From UBA6912 sp963792895 (GTDB taxonomy: Bacteria > Actinomycetota > Acidimicrobiia > Spongiisociales > UBA5794), in contig CAWBYA010000004.1 in assembly GCA_963792895.1 (NCBI GenBank), positions 62,001 through 126,000 of the forward strand: a stretch of 64,000 bases of DNA. The letters run 5' to 3'. This document shows, in pieces, positions 34,204-42,395 of the stretch. The first letter of the stretch is position 1, and each line of letters opens with the position of its first letter. Below the pieces are notes generated by a model. That model saw nothing but the letters and a program-made list of their open reading frames with translations. It had not been told where the DNA came from and ran no database searches. The position numbers and the translations under genes are program-made.

Positions 34204-34516
34204 CCGCCCAGCGGACGTTGATTCGTCAACAGAGTGCGAGAAGCCGGTGGGGAGGACCTCTCCGACAACTCGAGTCGGTGGTTTCGTCTTCGGCGCTCGG
34301 TTGCCACGAGATCGGTGTGTAGATCCTCGCGGCCGAGCAGGCTGCTCGGCGGTACTCCGAGGTCGAGTCGACACTGGTTCCGCCGCGCTGTGGATTCTCG
34401 TCGGCGTGAGCGCTCGTTGGCTGCGTAAACGGGCCAACGTCGGGACGATTGGACCAAGTCGTTTGTGCCTGCCCCGCAGATGATGGAGGACGAGGAGTCT
34501 TCATAGGAGGGGGATC
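34204..34516. other. Intergenic leader, no supported gene
   Basis: 313 bases between the giant gene and the discoidin-like gene. No long hairpin or clear promoter elements. It ends with AGGAGGGGG, the ribosome site for the ATG at 34517. Confidence 0.5.
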
Positions 34517-36019
34517 ATGAGGCGCTTTTTCGAGGTTTGTGTCGTACTACTGATGCTCGTCGGTGTCATGGCTGGCCCAACGACGGCCCGGACGGGAAGC
34601 ATTGTGGCAACCACGGGATCGACCGCCTTCGGCGGTACGGTGACGCCTCCGCCCGCCGAGATCCCGCCCACCGACACCGATTACTCGCAGACGGTTGGGG
34701 TGGCGCAGTTCGATCCAGCGCTGGGGACGCTCGACTCTGTCACCGTCGAGCTGGCCGCCGCGGTCATCGGGTCCATGGGCGTAGAGAACACTTCCGTCAC
34801 GTCAGGCTCGATGGGCGACATTGAACTGTCGGCCGCGGTCGCCGTTGGTTTGGCGAGCGATCCGACGTCCGATATCGCCGTTGCGTCGCCGGCTGTGGCG
34901 GAGACCTTCGACCTGCCCGTGTTCGACGGGATCGTCGACTTCGCCGGAACGTCAGGCGTCATCTTTGCCGACATCGCCGAAGTCCGGGTCGTCACCGCAA
35001 TCCTCACGGATGCTCCAATACTGGCGGCGGCCACCGGTACCGGGACGTTCGACCTCATCGTCCATGCCGTAGGCACGTCGTTCGCCAGCACCACGGGCGG
35101 CACTCTCGCGTGGTTCGTTGCTAGCCAAGCCGGCGCCACGATCACGGTGACCTACGACTACCAGTCTTCGGCGGAACCGATGCCCGCCGTCGACCTCGAG
35201 AAGTTCACGAACGGCGACGATGCGGACGAGCCGGCCGGGCCCAGCATCGTCGCGGGCCAGCCGGTGACATGGGAGTACGGCGTAGCCAACACCGGTGACG
35301 TCGCTCTGTCTGCAGTCATCGTCACGGATGATCAAGGGGTTGCGGTGACGTGCCCCCAGGACACCCTGGCGGTGGGTGAGTCCATGAGTTGCACGGCGAC
35401 GGGAACGGCCGTCCTCGGCCAGTACGCCAACGTCGGCACGGTGACCGGCATCGCGCCGGATGGGTCGATGGTCACCGACAGCGATCCAAGCCACTATCTG
35501 GGTGTTCCCGCTGAACCTGTCAACGTGGCGCTCGGCGCCGATGTGACGCTACGCGGCGATGCCTTCTTCACCGCAGGATGGGGCCAGGGCTTGATCGTGC
35601 CCGCCGGATCGGTCGTCGACGGCGTCTTCCTGCCGCGAGGAACCCAGTGGGATCAGGGAGCTGTGTGGTGGGACCAGTACGACGGCCGCTCGGCCCAGGT
35701 CATCGTTGACTTCGGCAGGCAATGCCGGATCGACGGGCTCGTGGTCCAGGCCGACGACAACGACACGTACTCGGTGAGGTACGAGTCCCACCGAGGGTGG
35801 CGTGCGGTATGGCTCGTCCCGAACTACGACCTGCTCGGGACAGGGATGCAGACCCGTCCTGAGCCGGCCGACGACGCTGCCGTCCATGTGCTGCGTCGAC
35901 CCGTCGTGACAAGCCGGCTACTGGTCGAGGCGATGCCGCGGGCTTCAAACGACCTGTACTTCTCCGTGTCCGAAATCCAAGCGTTCGGGTCGTGCTTCGA
36001 CGGCGAAAGCGGTGACTGA
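34517..36019 (+). CDS. Secreted protein with choice-of-anchor E-like and discoidin-like domains
   Basis: 500 aa with AGGAGGGGG 4 bases before the start. The signal peptide (VCVVLLMLVGVMAG) is cleaved near TTA. Residues 40-215 are beta-rich, with FGGTVTPPP and YSQTVGVAQFDPALGTLDSV, typical of choice-of-anchor E modules. About 225-330: a DUF11/DUF7507-like repeat (VEKFTNGDDADEP-type opening, WEYGVANTGDVAL, ADGSMV). About 335-495: an F5/8C-like region (VIVDFGRQCRIDGLVVQADDN, then YFSVSEIQAFG), probably a carbohydrate-binding lectin-like fold. Likely a surface or matrix protein expressed with its giant neighbour. There is no sortase or SLH anchor. Confidence 0.78.
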   Translation: MRRFFEVCVVLLMLVGVMAGPTTARTGSIVATTGSTAFGGTVTPPPAEIPPTDTDYSQTVGVAQFDPALGTLDSVTVELAAAVIGSMGVENTSVTSGSMGDIELSAAVAVGLASDPTSDIAVASPAVAETFDLPVFDGIVDFAGTSGVIFADIAEVRVVTAILTDAPILAAATGTGTFDLIVHAVGTSFASTTGGTLAWFVASQAGATITVTYDYQSSAEPMPAVDLEKFTNGDDADEPAGPSIVAGQPVTWEYGVANTGDVALSAVIVTDDQGVAVTCPQDTLAVGESMSCTATGTAVLGQYANVGTVTGIAPDGSMVTDSDPSHYLGVPAEPVNVALGADVTLRGDAFFTAGWGQGLIVPAGSVVDGVFLPRGTQWDQGAVWWDQYDGRSAQVIVDFGRQCRIDGLVVQADDNDTYSVRYESHRGWRAVWLVPNYDLLGTGMQTRPEPADDAAVHVLRRPVVTSRLLVEAMPRASNDLYFSVSEIQAFGSCFDGESGD

Positions 36020-36209
36020 CGATCGACAAGCCGAGTTCGTTGCTACCTACGAGGCGGCGCTCGGCTACAAGTCGTGGCTTCTCATCGACGGCGCCGACAA
36101 CAATGACCTTGCGCTACGAGTAGCGGCCGCGCTGTGGTGGCGATTGTGGCTGCACTCAGCTGATCGGGCTCGAACATCTGGGCCGGGGGAGGGTCAACCG
36201 GTCCCTTGA
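36012..36209 (+). CDS. Possible small ORF, unsupported function
   Basis: A 65-codon frame from a GTG overlapping the previous stop by 8 bases (MTDDRQAEFVATYEAALGYK at its start). The overlap and composition allow a real gene, but no family is recognised and the second half looks non-coding. Possibly a decayed fragment. Confidence 0.2.
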   Translation: MTDDRQAEFVATYEAALGYKSWLLIDGADNNDLALRVAAALWWRLWLHSADRARTSGPGEGQPVP

Positions 36210-36333
36210 CGGCACCGGCGATCCCTCAGATTGTGGTGGCAGACACGACCGAGTCGAAGCGAAGAAGCGAGCGCACAACGGAGACGGCACTGTCCGATGG
36301 TGGGCAGCTCAGGGGGATGGTTCAGGAGGAATC
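36210..36333. other. Leader of the SLH-like protein gene
   Basis: Non-coding 124 bases (314 from the discoidin gene stop if the small ORF is not real), ending with CAGGAGGAATC before the ATG at 36334. Confidence 0.4.
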
Positions 36334-38160
36334 ATGAATCAGAAGCCGACGAGCGCCGATCGGCGCCGCAACGTGGCGCTGCTCGCTGTCGTGGTGCTGC
36401 TGATCGGGGCCATTCCAGCCCTCGCCGACCCTGGTGATGTGACGTCGTCCTACGGCGTCGACGGGACGCATACGATCCCGCAGACCGGCGGGCCGCATTG
36501 GATCGGAGCCATGACCGTGCGGCCAACTGGAGAAGCGATCCTCACCGGAAGCTCCATCGGGGCCGGCAGCGGCGAGCAGTCGTTCTGGGTGACAGAGGTC
36601 GCCGCCGACGGCATGTCGCGCCAAGATGCCACCGGCATCGGCCTCTCCGCCGAGTACGAGTTCGGGACTGCCATCACGCTGAACGCCGACGGCTCGTACT
36701 ACGTGGCAGGCGAACGTGGCGGCCTTGGGGGGATGGATGCGGACGTGTTCGTTGCCGCGTTCGAGGCCGATGGCGATCTCGATCCTTCCTTTGGCGTGGT
36801 CTCTCCAGGTGTTCCGGACGGGGTTGTCGTACTGGCAGCACCAGGCACCGAGCGCGCCACATCTCTGTTTGCGGACGGGTCCAACGTCGTGGTCGGCGGA
36901 TGGCGCGACACTGCCGACTTCCCCGGAATGATCACACGCCTCCAGCAGACTGGGCTGCCCGACCCGACCTTCGGAAGCGGCGGCACGGCCGACCTCACCT
37001 GGACCGGATTCACGCAACACGACCTGATCGAAACCGCCGTCTGGCCGACGTCGGGCAGCAACTATCTGGCCATCGGCATGTTCTCGTCGGGCGCGGATGC
37101 AGGCGTGGCTTCGATGGTGGTCAGCAGCGCCGGTGTCGGCGCCGTTCCCCAGCAGGTGCTGGCCGGCGCAATCGACGACTGGGACTCCATCCCGATGTCG
37201 GACGGCACTGTTGCGGTTGCCACCCAGCTGTTCTCCGTGTTCGACGGCTCCCTGCTCGTGATCACCAAGGTCGCTCCGGATGGTTCCGTGGTCTGGCAGA
37301 CGGCGGGGGTTCCGCTTGGAGCCTTCTCCGGCGGGGTGACGCTCACTGAGCTCCGCGACGGGTCACTGGCGGTGGCTGCCAACAGCGTCGACCTCATCCA
37401 TCGGGTCTACCACTACGAACCGGATGGGACCTTCTCGGGGACCCTCATCTCCGCAACCGAAGTCGCTGCGCTCCTCGGCGACAGCCTCGCCAGGGCATCA
37501 GGGGTCGCCGCCATCGACGGGGGGCTGTTCATCACGAGCGTCACCAACCCGATGGATGACGAGTCCGTCTCGGGTGAGCTTGGAGTCACGAAGTACGTCG
37601 GTGACGACTCGGGCCGCTTCATCGACGACGACGGGATCGTCCACGAAGCGAACATCGAGGCGATCGCCGCCCTGGGCGTCACGCTGGGCTGCAATCCGCC
37701 GGTGAATGACATGTTTTGTCCTGCTGATGCGGTGACTCGGGGGCAGATGGCGGCGTTCTTGGTGCGTGCGCTCGGGTTGACCGACGATGGTGGTGGGGGT
37801 TGGTTCGTCGACGATGACGGCTCGATCTTCGAGGCGGACATCGACCGGCTGGCAACGGCCGGGATCACGAGGGGCTGCAATCCGCCGGTGAATGACATGT
37901 TTTGTCCTGCTGATGCGGTGACTCGTGGGCAGATGGCGGCGTTCTTGGTGCGTGCGCTCGGGTTGACCGACGATGGTGGTGGGGGTTGGTTCGTCGACGA
38001 TGACGGCTCGATCTTCGAGGCGGACATCGACCGGCTGGCAACGGCCGGGATCACGAGGGGCTGCAATCCGCCGGTGAATGACATGTTCTGCCCGACCGAC
38101 TCGGTCACGCGAGCGCAGATGGCCACCTTCCTGGCCCGGGCTCTGGGCGTCGGCTCGTGA
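36334..38160 (+). CDS. Secreted delta-60-repeat protein with three SLH-like domains
   Basis: 608 aa. The signal peptide (LLAVVVLLIGAIPALA) ends near residue 32. Residues 35-420 look like a delta-60 repeat beta-propeller (GDLDPSFG, LPDPTFGSGG, ADGSYYVAGE). From about 428 to the end are three S-layer-homology-like units: FxDDDGxxxExxIxxLAxxGIT and CNPPVNDMFCPxDxVTRxQM with AFLVRALGL. This form is typical of Acidimicrobiia-like genomes. SLH-like domains would anchor the propeller to the cell wall. The ribosome site is AGGAGG. Third in a run of surface-protein genes on this strand. Confidence 0.85.
   Translation: MNQKPTSADRRRNVALLAVVVLLIGAIPALADPGDVTSSYGVDGTHTIPQTGGPHWIGAMTVRPTGEAILTGSSIGAGSGEQSFWVTEVAADGMSRQDATGIGLSAEYEFGTAITLNADGSYYVAGERGGLGGMDADVFVAAFEADGDLDPSFGVVSPGVPDGVVVLAAPGTERATSLFADGSNVVVGGWRDTADFPGMITRLQQTGLPDPTFGSGGTADLTWTGFTQHDLIETAVWPTSGSNYLAIGMFSSGADAGVASMVVSSAGVGAVPQQVLAGAIDDWDSIPMSDGTVAVATQLFSVFDGSLLVITKVAPDGSVVWQTAGVPLGAFSGGVTLTELRDGSLAVAANSVDLIHRVYHYEPDGTFSGTLISATEVAALLGDSLARASGVAAIDGGLFITSVTNPMDDESVSGELGVTKYVGDDSGRFIDDDGIVHEANIEAIAALGVTLGCNPPVNDMFCPADAVTRGQMAAFLVRALGLTDDGGGGWFVDDDGSIFEADIDRLATAGITRGCNPPVNDMFCPADAVTRGQMAAFLVRALGLTDDGGGGWFVDDDGSIFEADIDRLATAGITRGCNPPVNDMFCPTDSVTRAQMATFLARALGVGS
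37687..38157 (+). repeat. 186-bp tandem repeats (SLH-like units)
   Basis: GGCTGCAATCCGCCGGTGAA starts at 37687, 37873 and 38059. The first two 186-bp units are nearly identical, apart from CGG/CGT. The third diverges after about 40 bases and uses TTCTGCCCGACC where the others have TTTTGTCCTGCT. The first two copies use T-ending codons unlike the rest of the gene. Confidence 0.93.
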
Positions 38161-38214
38161 TGCGCTGAAGGCGGGCTCGGACCCGTGCAGGCGGAGAGGA
38201 CTGAGGATTGACCT

Positions 38215-38475
38215 TCAGCCTTCGACGAGCTTCGCCAACGTGTTGAAGGTTGCGTCGACCGACCTACCGTGCTCGGCCGCCGACCAACCGTCGTTGGGTA
38301 TCCCCACGTGCTCGAAAACGAGGAGTGTGCCGCCATCGGCCGGCTCGAACGTGACGACGACGGCTTCGTCGAGGACCTCGTCGCCTGACTGGTTGTAGCC
38401 AACCGGGCCTTCCGCTCGTTTCCGTCCCGTGTCTACCGTCCGATATGCACGGGCGGCCCATAGGATTTCGTCACC
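38215..38475 (-). pseudogene. Truncated SRPBCC/AHSA1-like protein
   Basis: The minus-strand frame ends with a C-terminal half of an SRPBCC fold: AVVVTFEPADGGTLLVFEHV, GIPNDGWSAAEHGRSVDATF, NTLAKLVEG. This matches the last strand and long helix of AHSA1/START-like proteins. The N-terminal half is missing and no start codon with a ribosome site lies before the divergent VanZ gene, so it appears truncated. Confidence 0.45.
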
Positions 38476-39621
38476 ATGGTCGTTCTCACAGCTACTGCAG
38501 CCCTGGCGGTGACGTCCGTCATCTGGGTCCTCTGGCGCATCACCATCTGGCTGCGACGGGGCGGCGACCCGGTTCGCGAGGCGGGCGTGGCGGTACTGTT
38601 CCTCTGGTCCCTCGCCGTTGTCGAGCTGACGTTCTTCCCGCTGATCATCATCTTCTACGACTGGCACAGCGCCGAGAACCTCGTCCCGTTTGCGAGCATC
38701 CTCCAGTTGCTGCGGGAGACGGCGCCGCAGACTGCGTTCTACAACATCGCCGGCAACCTCGCTCTGTTCGTCCCCTTCGGCATTCTGCTGCCGTTGCTGT
38801 TCGAGCGATTGCGCGCACTCTGGCCCCTCGTCTGGCGGGCTGGTGTGATCTCAATTGCGATCGAGCTCACCCAGGTCCTCACCCGGGCCCGTGCTATCGA
38901 CGTCGACGACGTGATCCTCAATACGACAGGCGCTGCAGTGGGGTTCGCCGTGTATTGGGTGATCGCCGCTGTTGCACAGAGGAGCGAAGGGGGCCGGGAG
39001 CTGTGGGACCGGCTCGGTGCCCAGCCGGATCGGGAGCCGCTGTTGCTCGGCGTCGCGCCCATCGGACTCTCCGTCGCCATCGTCATTCCGATGATGCTCT
39101 CGACGATCGTGGCGGGCACGCTCGGCGAAGGCCGAGGCGGCATCCTCGGATACGCAGTCGCTGAGTTGCCGGGCAGTGAGGTCGTTGCTCGCACCGATGT
39201 CGCCGAGTACACGTTCGTGCTGGTGGGCGAGGGAGACGCCGGCGCGCCGCGGCTCGGGCTTGTCGGCTACGAGCGGGTTCTCCCCGGAAGATACACATGG
39301 GTTCAGACGGGCCAGATGGCGGCCGGCGGGGGCTCTCACTATGCATGGACGATCACCGCCTTCGACCCCTCGCGCGGCGAGTCACCCGGCCTATTCGTGT
39401 GGGGGACCAATCAGGATGAGGCCGCGGCGCTCGTCGTGTCCGGCAACGAGATCGAAGAAACTCTGAGCTTGGAGCCCGGTTCGGCGTTCGTGGCCGGTCT
39501 CACCTTCGACTACTGGGCGCAAGAGACTCCGGACGGGATCCTCGCTGACTTCGAGTTCACATTCTTGGACGGGTCGGGAAACGACGTGTCCAGCAGCTTC
39601 TCGGTGGCGGAAACGTCGTAG
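38476..39621 (+). CDS. VanZ-family membrane protein
   Basis: 381 aa. Residues 1-165 are a VanZ-like module: five hydrophobic helices with WHSAENLVPFASI, YNIAGNLALFVPFGILLPLL, SIAIELTQVLTRARAIDVDDVILNTTGA (the family's E-Q and R-x-D-x-D-D-x-x-x-N motifs). A further helix near 200 (SVAIVIPMMLSTIVAG) anchors an extracytoplasmic beta-rich C-terminal domain without a recognised family. VanZ proteins in some species confer low-level glycopeptide tolerance; the role here is unknown. The C-terminal extension is longer than usual. Confidence 0.82.
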   Translation: MVVLTATAALAVTSVIWVLWRITIWLRRGGDPVREAGVAVLFLWSLAVVELTFFPLIIIFYDWHSAENLVPFASILQLLRETAPQTAFYNIAGNLALFVPFGILLPLLFERLRALWPLVWRAGVISIAIELTQVLTRARAIDVDDVILNTTGAAVGFAVYWVIAAVAQRSEGGRELWDRLGAQPDREPLLLGVAPIGLSVAIVIPMMLSTIVAGTLGEGRGGILGYAVAELPGSEVVARTDVAEYTFVLVGEGDAGAPRLGLVGYERVLPGRYTWVQTGQMAAGGGSHYAWTITAFDPSRGESPGLFVWGTNQDEAAALVVSGNEIEETLSLEPGSAFVAGLTFDYWAQETPDGILADFEFTFLDGSGNDVSSSFSVAETS

Positions 39622-39712
39622 CGTCCTCCTGAGGAGTCTGCAATGCCGGCGCCGTCAGGCTGCTCCGCAAGACACGTAACATCCAGGCTCCTCGCCAAAG
39701 GCACTGTGCACC

Positions 39713-40624
39713 ATGAGATGGATCAGCGAAAACGTCGGAATCTCGACCGATGTTCAGATCCAGATCCTGGCGTCGATTCTTGCTATAGCGGTTGCGCTCC
39801 TGCTGCGTTGGAGCGTGATCCGGCTGGTACGGAGCCGGGTCGACGACACCCAAGTGATCTTCCAGACGCGCCGGGTCACGACGTACGCGGTCACCTTCGT
39901 TGGGATCCTGGCGCTCGCTTGGATCTGGATCGACTCGTTCAACGACCTCCCGACCTTCCTCGGCCTCGTATCGGCTGGTATCGCCATCGCCCTCGCCGAC
40001 GTCTTGCGCAACATGGCCGGCTGGGTGCTCATCCTCTCGCGCAGGCCGTTCCGCATCGGTGACCGCATCGAGATCGACGGCACGAAGGGTGACGTGGTCG
40101 ACATCCGCCTCTTCCGGTTCTCGATGATGGAGCTCGGCAACTGGGTCGACGCCGAGCAGTCGACGGGCCGCCTCGTGCACGTGCCGAACGGGCTCGTGTT
40201 CACGACACAGATCGCCAACTACACCGAAGGCTTTCCCTATGTGTGGCATGAGATGCCGGTCCTGGTGACATTCGAGTCGGACTGGCGCCACGCCGAGCAT
40301 ATTCTGCTCGACGTGCTCAAGAGGGACGCACCTGACTACGAGCGCGCCGCAGGAAAGCGGATCCGCGCAGTTGCCCAGGACTACCACATCAGGGTGGGCA
40401 CGCTCACTCCAACGGTGTACTTGACGGTACGCGACAGCGGCGTGTTGCTGACTGCTCGGATCTTGGTCGAAGCGAGGCAGCGGCGCTCGATCGAGCAGCG
40501 CATCTGGAGGAGCATCCTCGACGGCTTCGCCGCAGCCCCAGACGTCGAGCTCGCCTATCCCACCGTTCGGACGTTCTTCGACGGCCCGGTCGCCATCCGG
40601 CGGGAACCTCCTGCGGGGGGGTGA
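39713..40624 (+). CDS. MscS-family mechanosensitive ion channel
   Basis: 303 aa. Membrane helices at about 13-37 and 58-82, and a pore-lining helix near 85-110 (GLVSAGIAIALADVLRNMAG, with alternating Gly/Ala). Then the MscS beta domain: RRPFRIGDRIEIDGTKGDVV and VHVPNGLVFTTQIANYT. A cytosolic vestibule follows (HEMPVLVTFESDWRHAEHIL). It opens on membrane tension to relieve hypo-osmotic stress. The size matches small MscS channels. Confidence 0.9.
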   Translation: MRWISENVGISTDVQIQILASILAIAVALLLRWSVIRLVRSRVDDTQVIFQTRRVTTYAVTFVGILALAWIWIDSFNDLPTFLGLVSAGIAIALADVLRNMAGWVLILSRRPFRIGDRIEIDGTKGDVVDIRLFRFSMMELGNWVDAEQSTGRLVHVPNGLVFTTQIANYTEGFPYVWHEMPVLVTFESDWRHAEHILLDVLKRDAPDYERAAGKRIRAVAQDYHIRVGTLTPTVYLTVRDSGVLLTARILVEARQRRSIEQRIWRSILDGFAAAPDVELAYPTVRTFFDGPVAIRREPPAGG

Positions 40625-40634
40625 CCCTCGGCCT

Positions 40635-42353
40635 TCAGATCGTCGTCCCGGCCATCCAGTCGCGATGGAGAGCGGCGTAGACGCCGTTGAGGGCGATCAG
40701 CTGCTCGTGGGTTCCCCGTTCGACGAGGCGCCCGTGGTCGAACACGAGTACGAAGTCGCTGGCCTCCGCCGTCGAGAGCCGGTGGGCGACGGTGATCGAT
40801 GTGCGCCCCGCCGTGAGCGTGTCGAGGGCGCGCCGAATCTGGACCTCGAGGGCCGGGTCGACGGCCGACGTTGCCTCGTCGAGCACAAGCACCCCGGGAT
40901 CTGCGATCCACGCCCTCGCAAGCGCGACCAGCTGGCGCTCTCCTGCCGAAACCTGCCCGCCACGCTCCCCGACCTCTGAGGCGGCGCCGTCGGGGAGTGC
41001 GCCAAGCCATTCGTCGAGGGCGAGGTCGGTGAACGCCCGCGCGACCTCTTCATCCGTCGCCTGGGGTTTGCCGTATCGGACGTTGTCGGCGACCGACGCA
41101 TCGAAGAGGAAACCTTCCTGGGGGACGAACACAACGTGGTTGCGCAGGCTGGAGAACCGCACGCGGGGGAGCGGCACACCGCCGATCGACACCTCGCCCT
41201 CAGCCGGGTCGAGCAGACGGGTCACGAGCTTGGCGAACGTGGACTTCCCGGAGCCGGTCTCTCCCACCACGGCCACCCTGGCGCCCGCCGGGATGTGCGC
41301 CGACACGTCGACGAGGACATCGCCCCCTGTCGGGTATCGGAACCGGACGTTGGTGAAACGCACGTCGAGTGCTCCCGACGGCAGCGCCACACCGTCGACG
41401 GGGTCTGGCACGTCGACAACGGTGTCGAGAACCTCGGTGATGCGCCGGACACCCGCCGCGGCCGACTGGGCCTGGTCGAGCGTCTCGACCAGTGTCTGCA
41501 CCGGCTCCACGAGGAGGTTCACGAGGAACAGCATCGCCAAGAGCGTGCCCGCCGACGTCCCCTCCGCAACACCGGTGAGCACCCCGACGAGGATGACGGC
41601 AGCCGTTATCGCACCGGCGAAGATCTCAGCGCTCGAGAACAGGCCGGCGCCGACGGTGAACGTGCGGACCTCGGTATGGAGCTCCTTGTCGATCACGTCC
41701 TCGACCTTGGCGAGCGTCGCGTCCTCGCCGCCGTAGGCACGGACGACCGCCAGCCCCGAGATGGCTTCACTGAGTGCGGCCAGCGTGTCGCCGACGCGTC
41801 GACGCACTTGGTCGTGGAGCCGCTGGAGGATGCGTTGGAACCACACGAGGAGCCCGGCGTAGACAACGACGCCGCCGAGCACGAGAAGCGCCAGCTTCCA
41901 TTGGTAGACGAGCATCGCGGCCATGGCGAGGACCACCTGGGCGGTCCCAATCAGAAGCCCGACGCCGCCCCAATCGACGAAGTCTTGAATCGCGACGATG
42001 TCCGAGGTCACCCGTGACACCAGCGAACCGCGTCGCTCGGCTTCGACGTGGAGTACGGAGAGGCCGTGGAGATGTGCGAACGTCTTGATTCTCAGGTCGG
42101 AGAGCCCTTCGGCGGCTCGGACGGCCAGGCGGACCAGCGCGGCGCGTCGCACCACCATCGCAACGACCATGGCGGCGAGAGCGACACCGCCGAGCGTGAG
42201 CGTTCCGCCGATGTCGACGCCCCCCGGGGCGAGGATCTCGTTGTCCACCAGCTGCTGGACGACGATGGGAACGACGATCTGGATCGCCGTGCCGACCGCG
42301 GCGAGCGCGACGGTGACCCCGAGGCCCTTCTTGAGGGCCGGGGCCTCGGCCAA
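40635..42353 (-). CDS. ABC exporter subunit B (permease-ATPase), N-terminus uncertain
   Basis: 572 aa or slightly more. Six-helix exporter domain to about 310, then an ATPase with Walker A VVGETGSGKSTFAKL, signature QVSAGERQLVALARA (degenerate, not LSGGQ), Walker B VLVLDEATSAVDP with catalytic Glu, and H-loop SITVAHRLSTAE. The reading frame has only a TTG start (42353). The ATG that overlaps the upstream gene's stop (ATGA at 42396-42399) opens MTGPRVLDEPRAS in another frame that should lead into RRILAEAPALKKG, so a one-base insertion near 42355-42375 is likely. Confidence 0.87.
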   Translation of the reverse strand: MAEAPALKKGLGVTVALAAVGTAIQIVVPIVVQQLVDNEILAPGGVDIGGTLTLGGVALAAMVVAMVVRRAALVRLAVRAAEGLSDLRIKTFAHLHGLSVLHVEAERRGSLVSRVTSDIVAIQDFVDWGGVGLLIGTAQVVLAMAAMLVYQWKLALLVLGGVVVYAGLLVWFQRILQRLHDQVRRRVGDTLAALSEAISGLAVVRAYGGEDATLAKVEDVIDKELHTEVRTFTVGAGLFSSAEIFAGAITAAVILVGVLTGVAEGTSAGTLLAMLFLVNLLVEPVQTLVETLDQAQSAAAGVRRITEVLDTVVDVPDPVDGVALPSGALDVRFTNVRFRYPTGGDVLVDVSAHIPAGARVAVVGETGSGKSTFAKLVTRLLDPAEGEVSIGGVPLPRVRFSSLRNHVVFVPQEGFLFDASVADNVRYGKPQATDEEVARAFTDLALDEWLGALPDGAASEVGERGGQVSAGERQLVALARAWIADPGVLVLDEATSAVDPALEVQIRRALDTLTAGRTSITVAHRLSTAEASDFVLVFDHGRLVERGTHEQLIALNGVYAALHRDWMAGTTI

Positions 42354-42395
42354 GATGCGGCGAAGCGCGCGGCTCGTCGAGCACGCGAGGACCGG

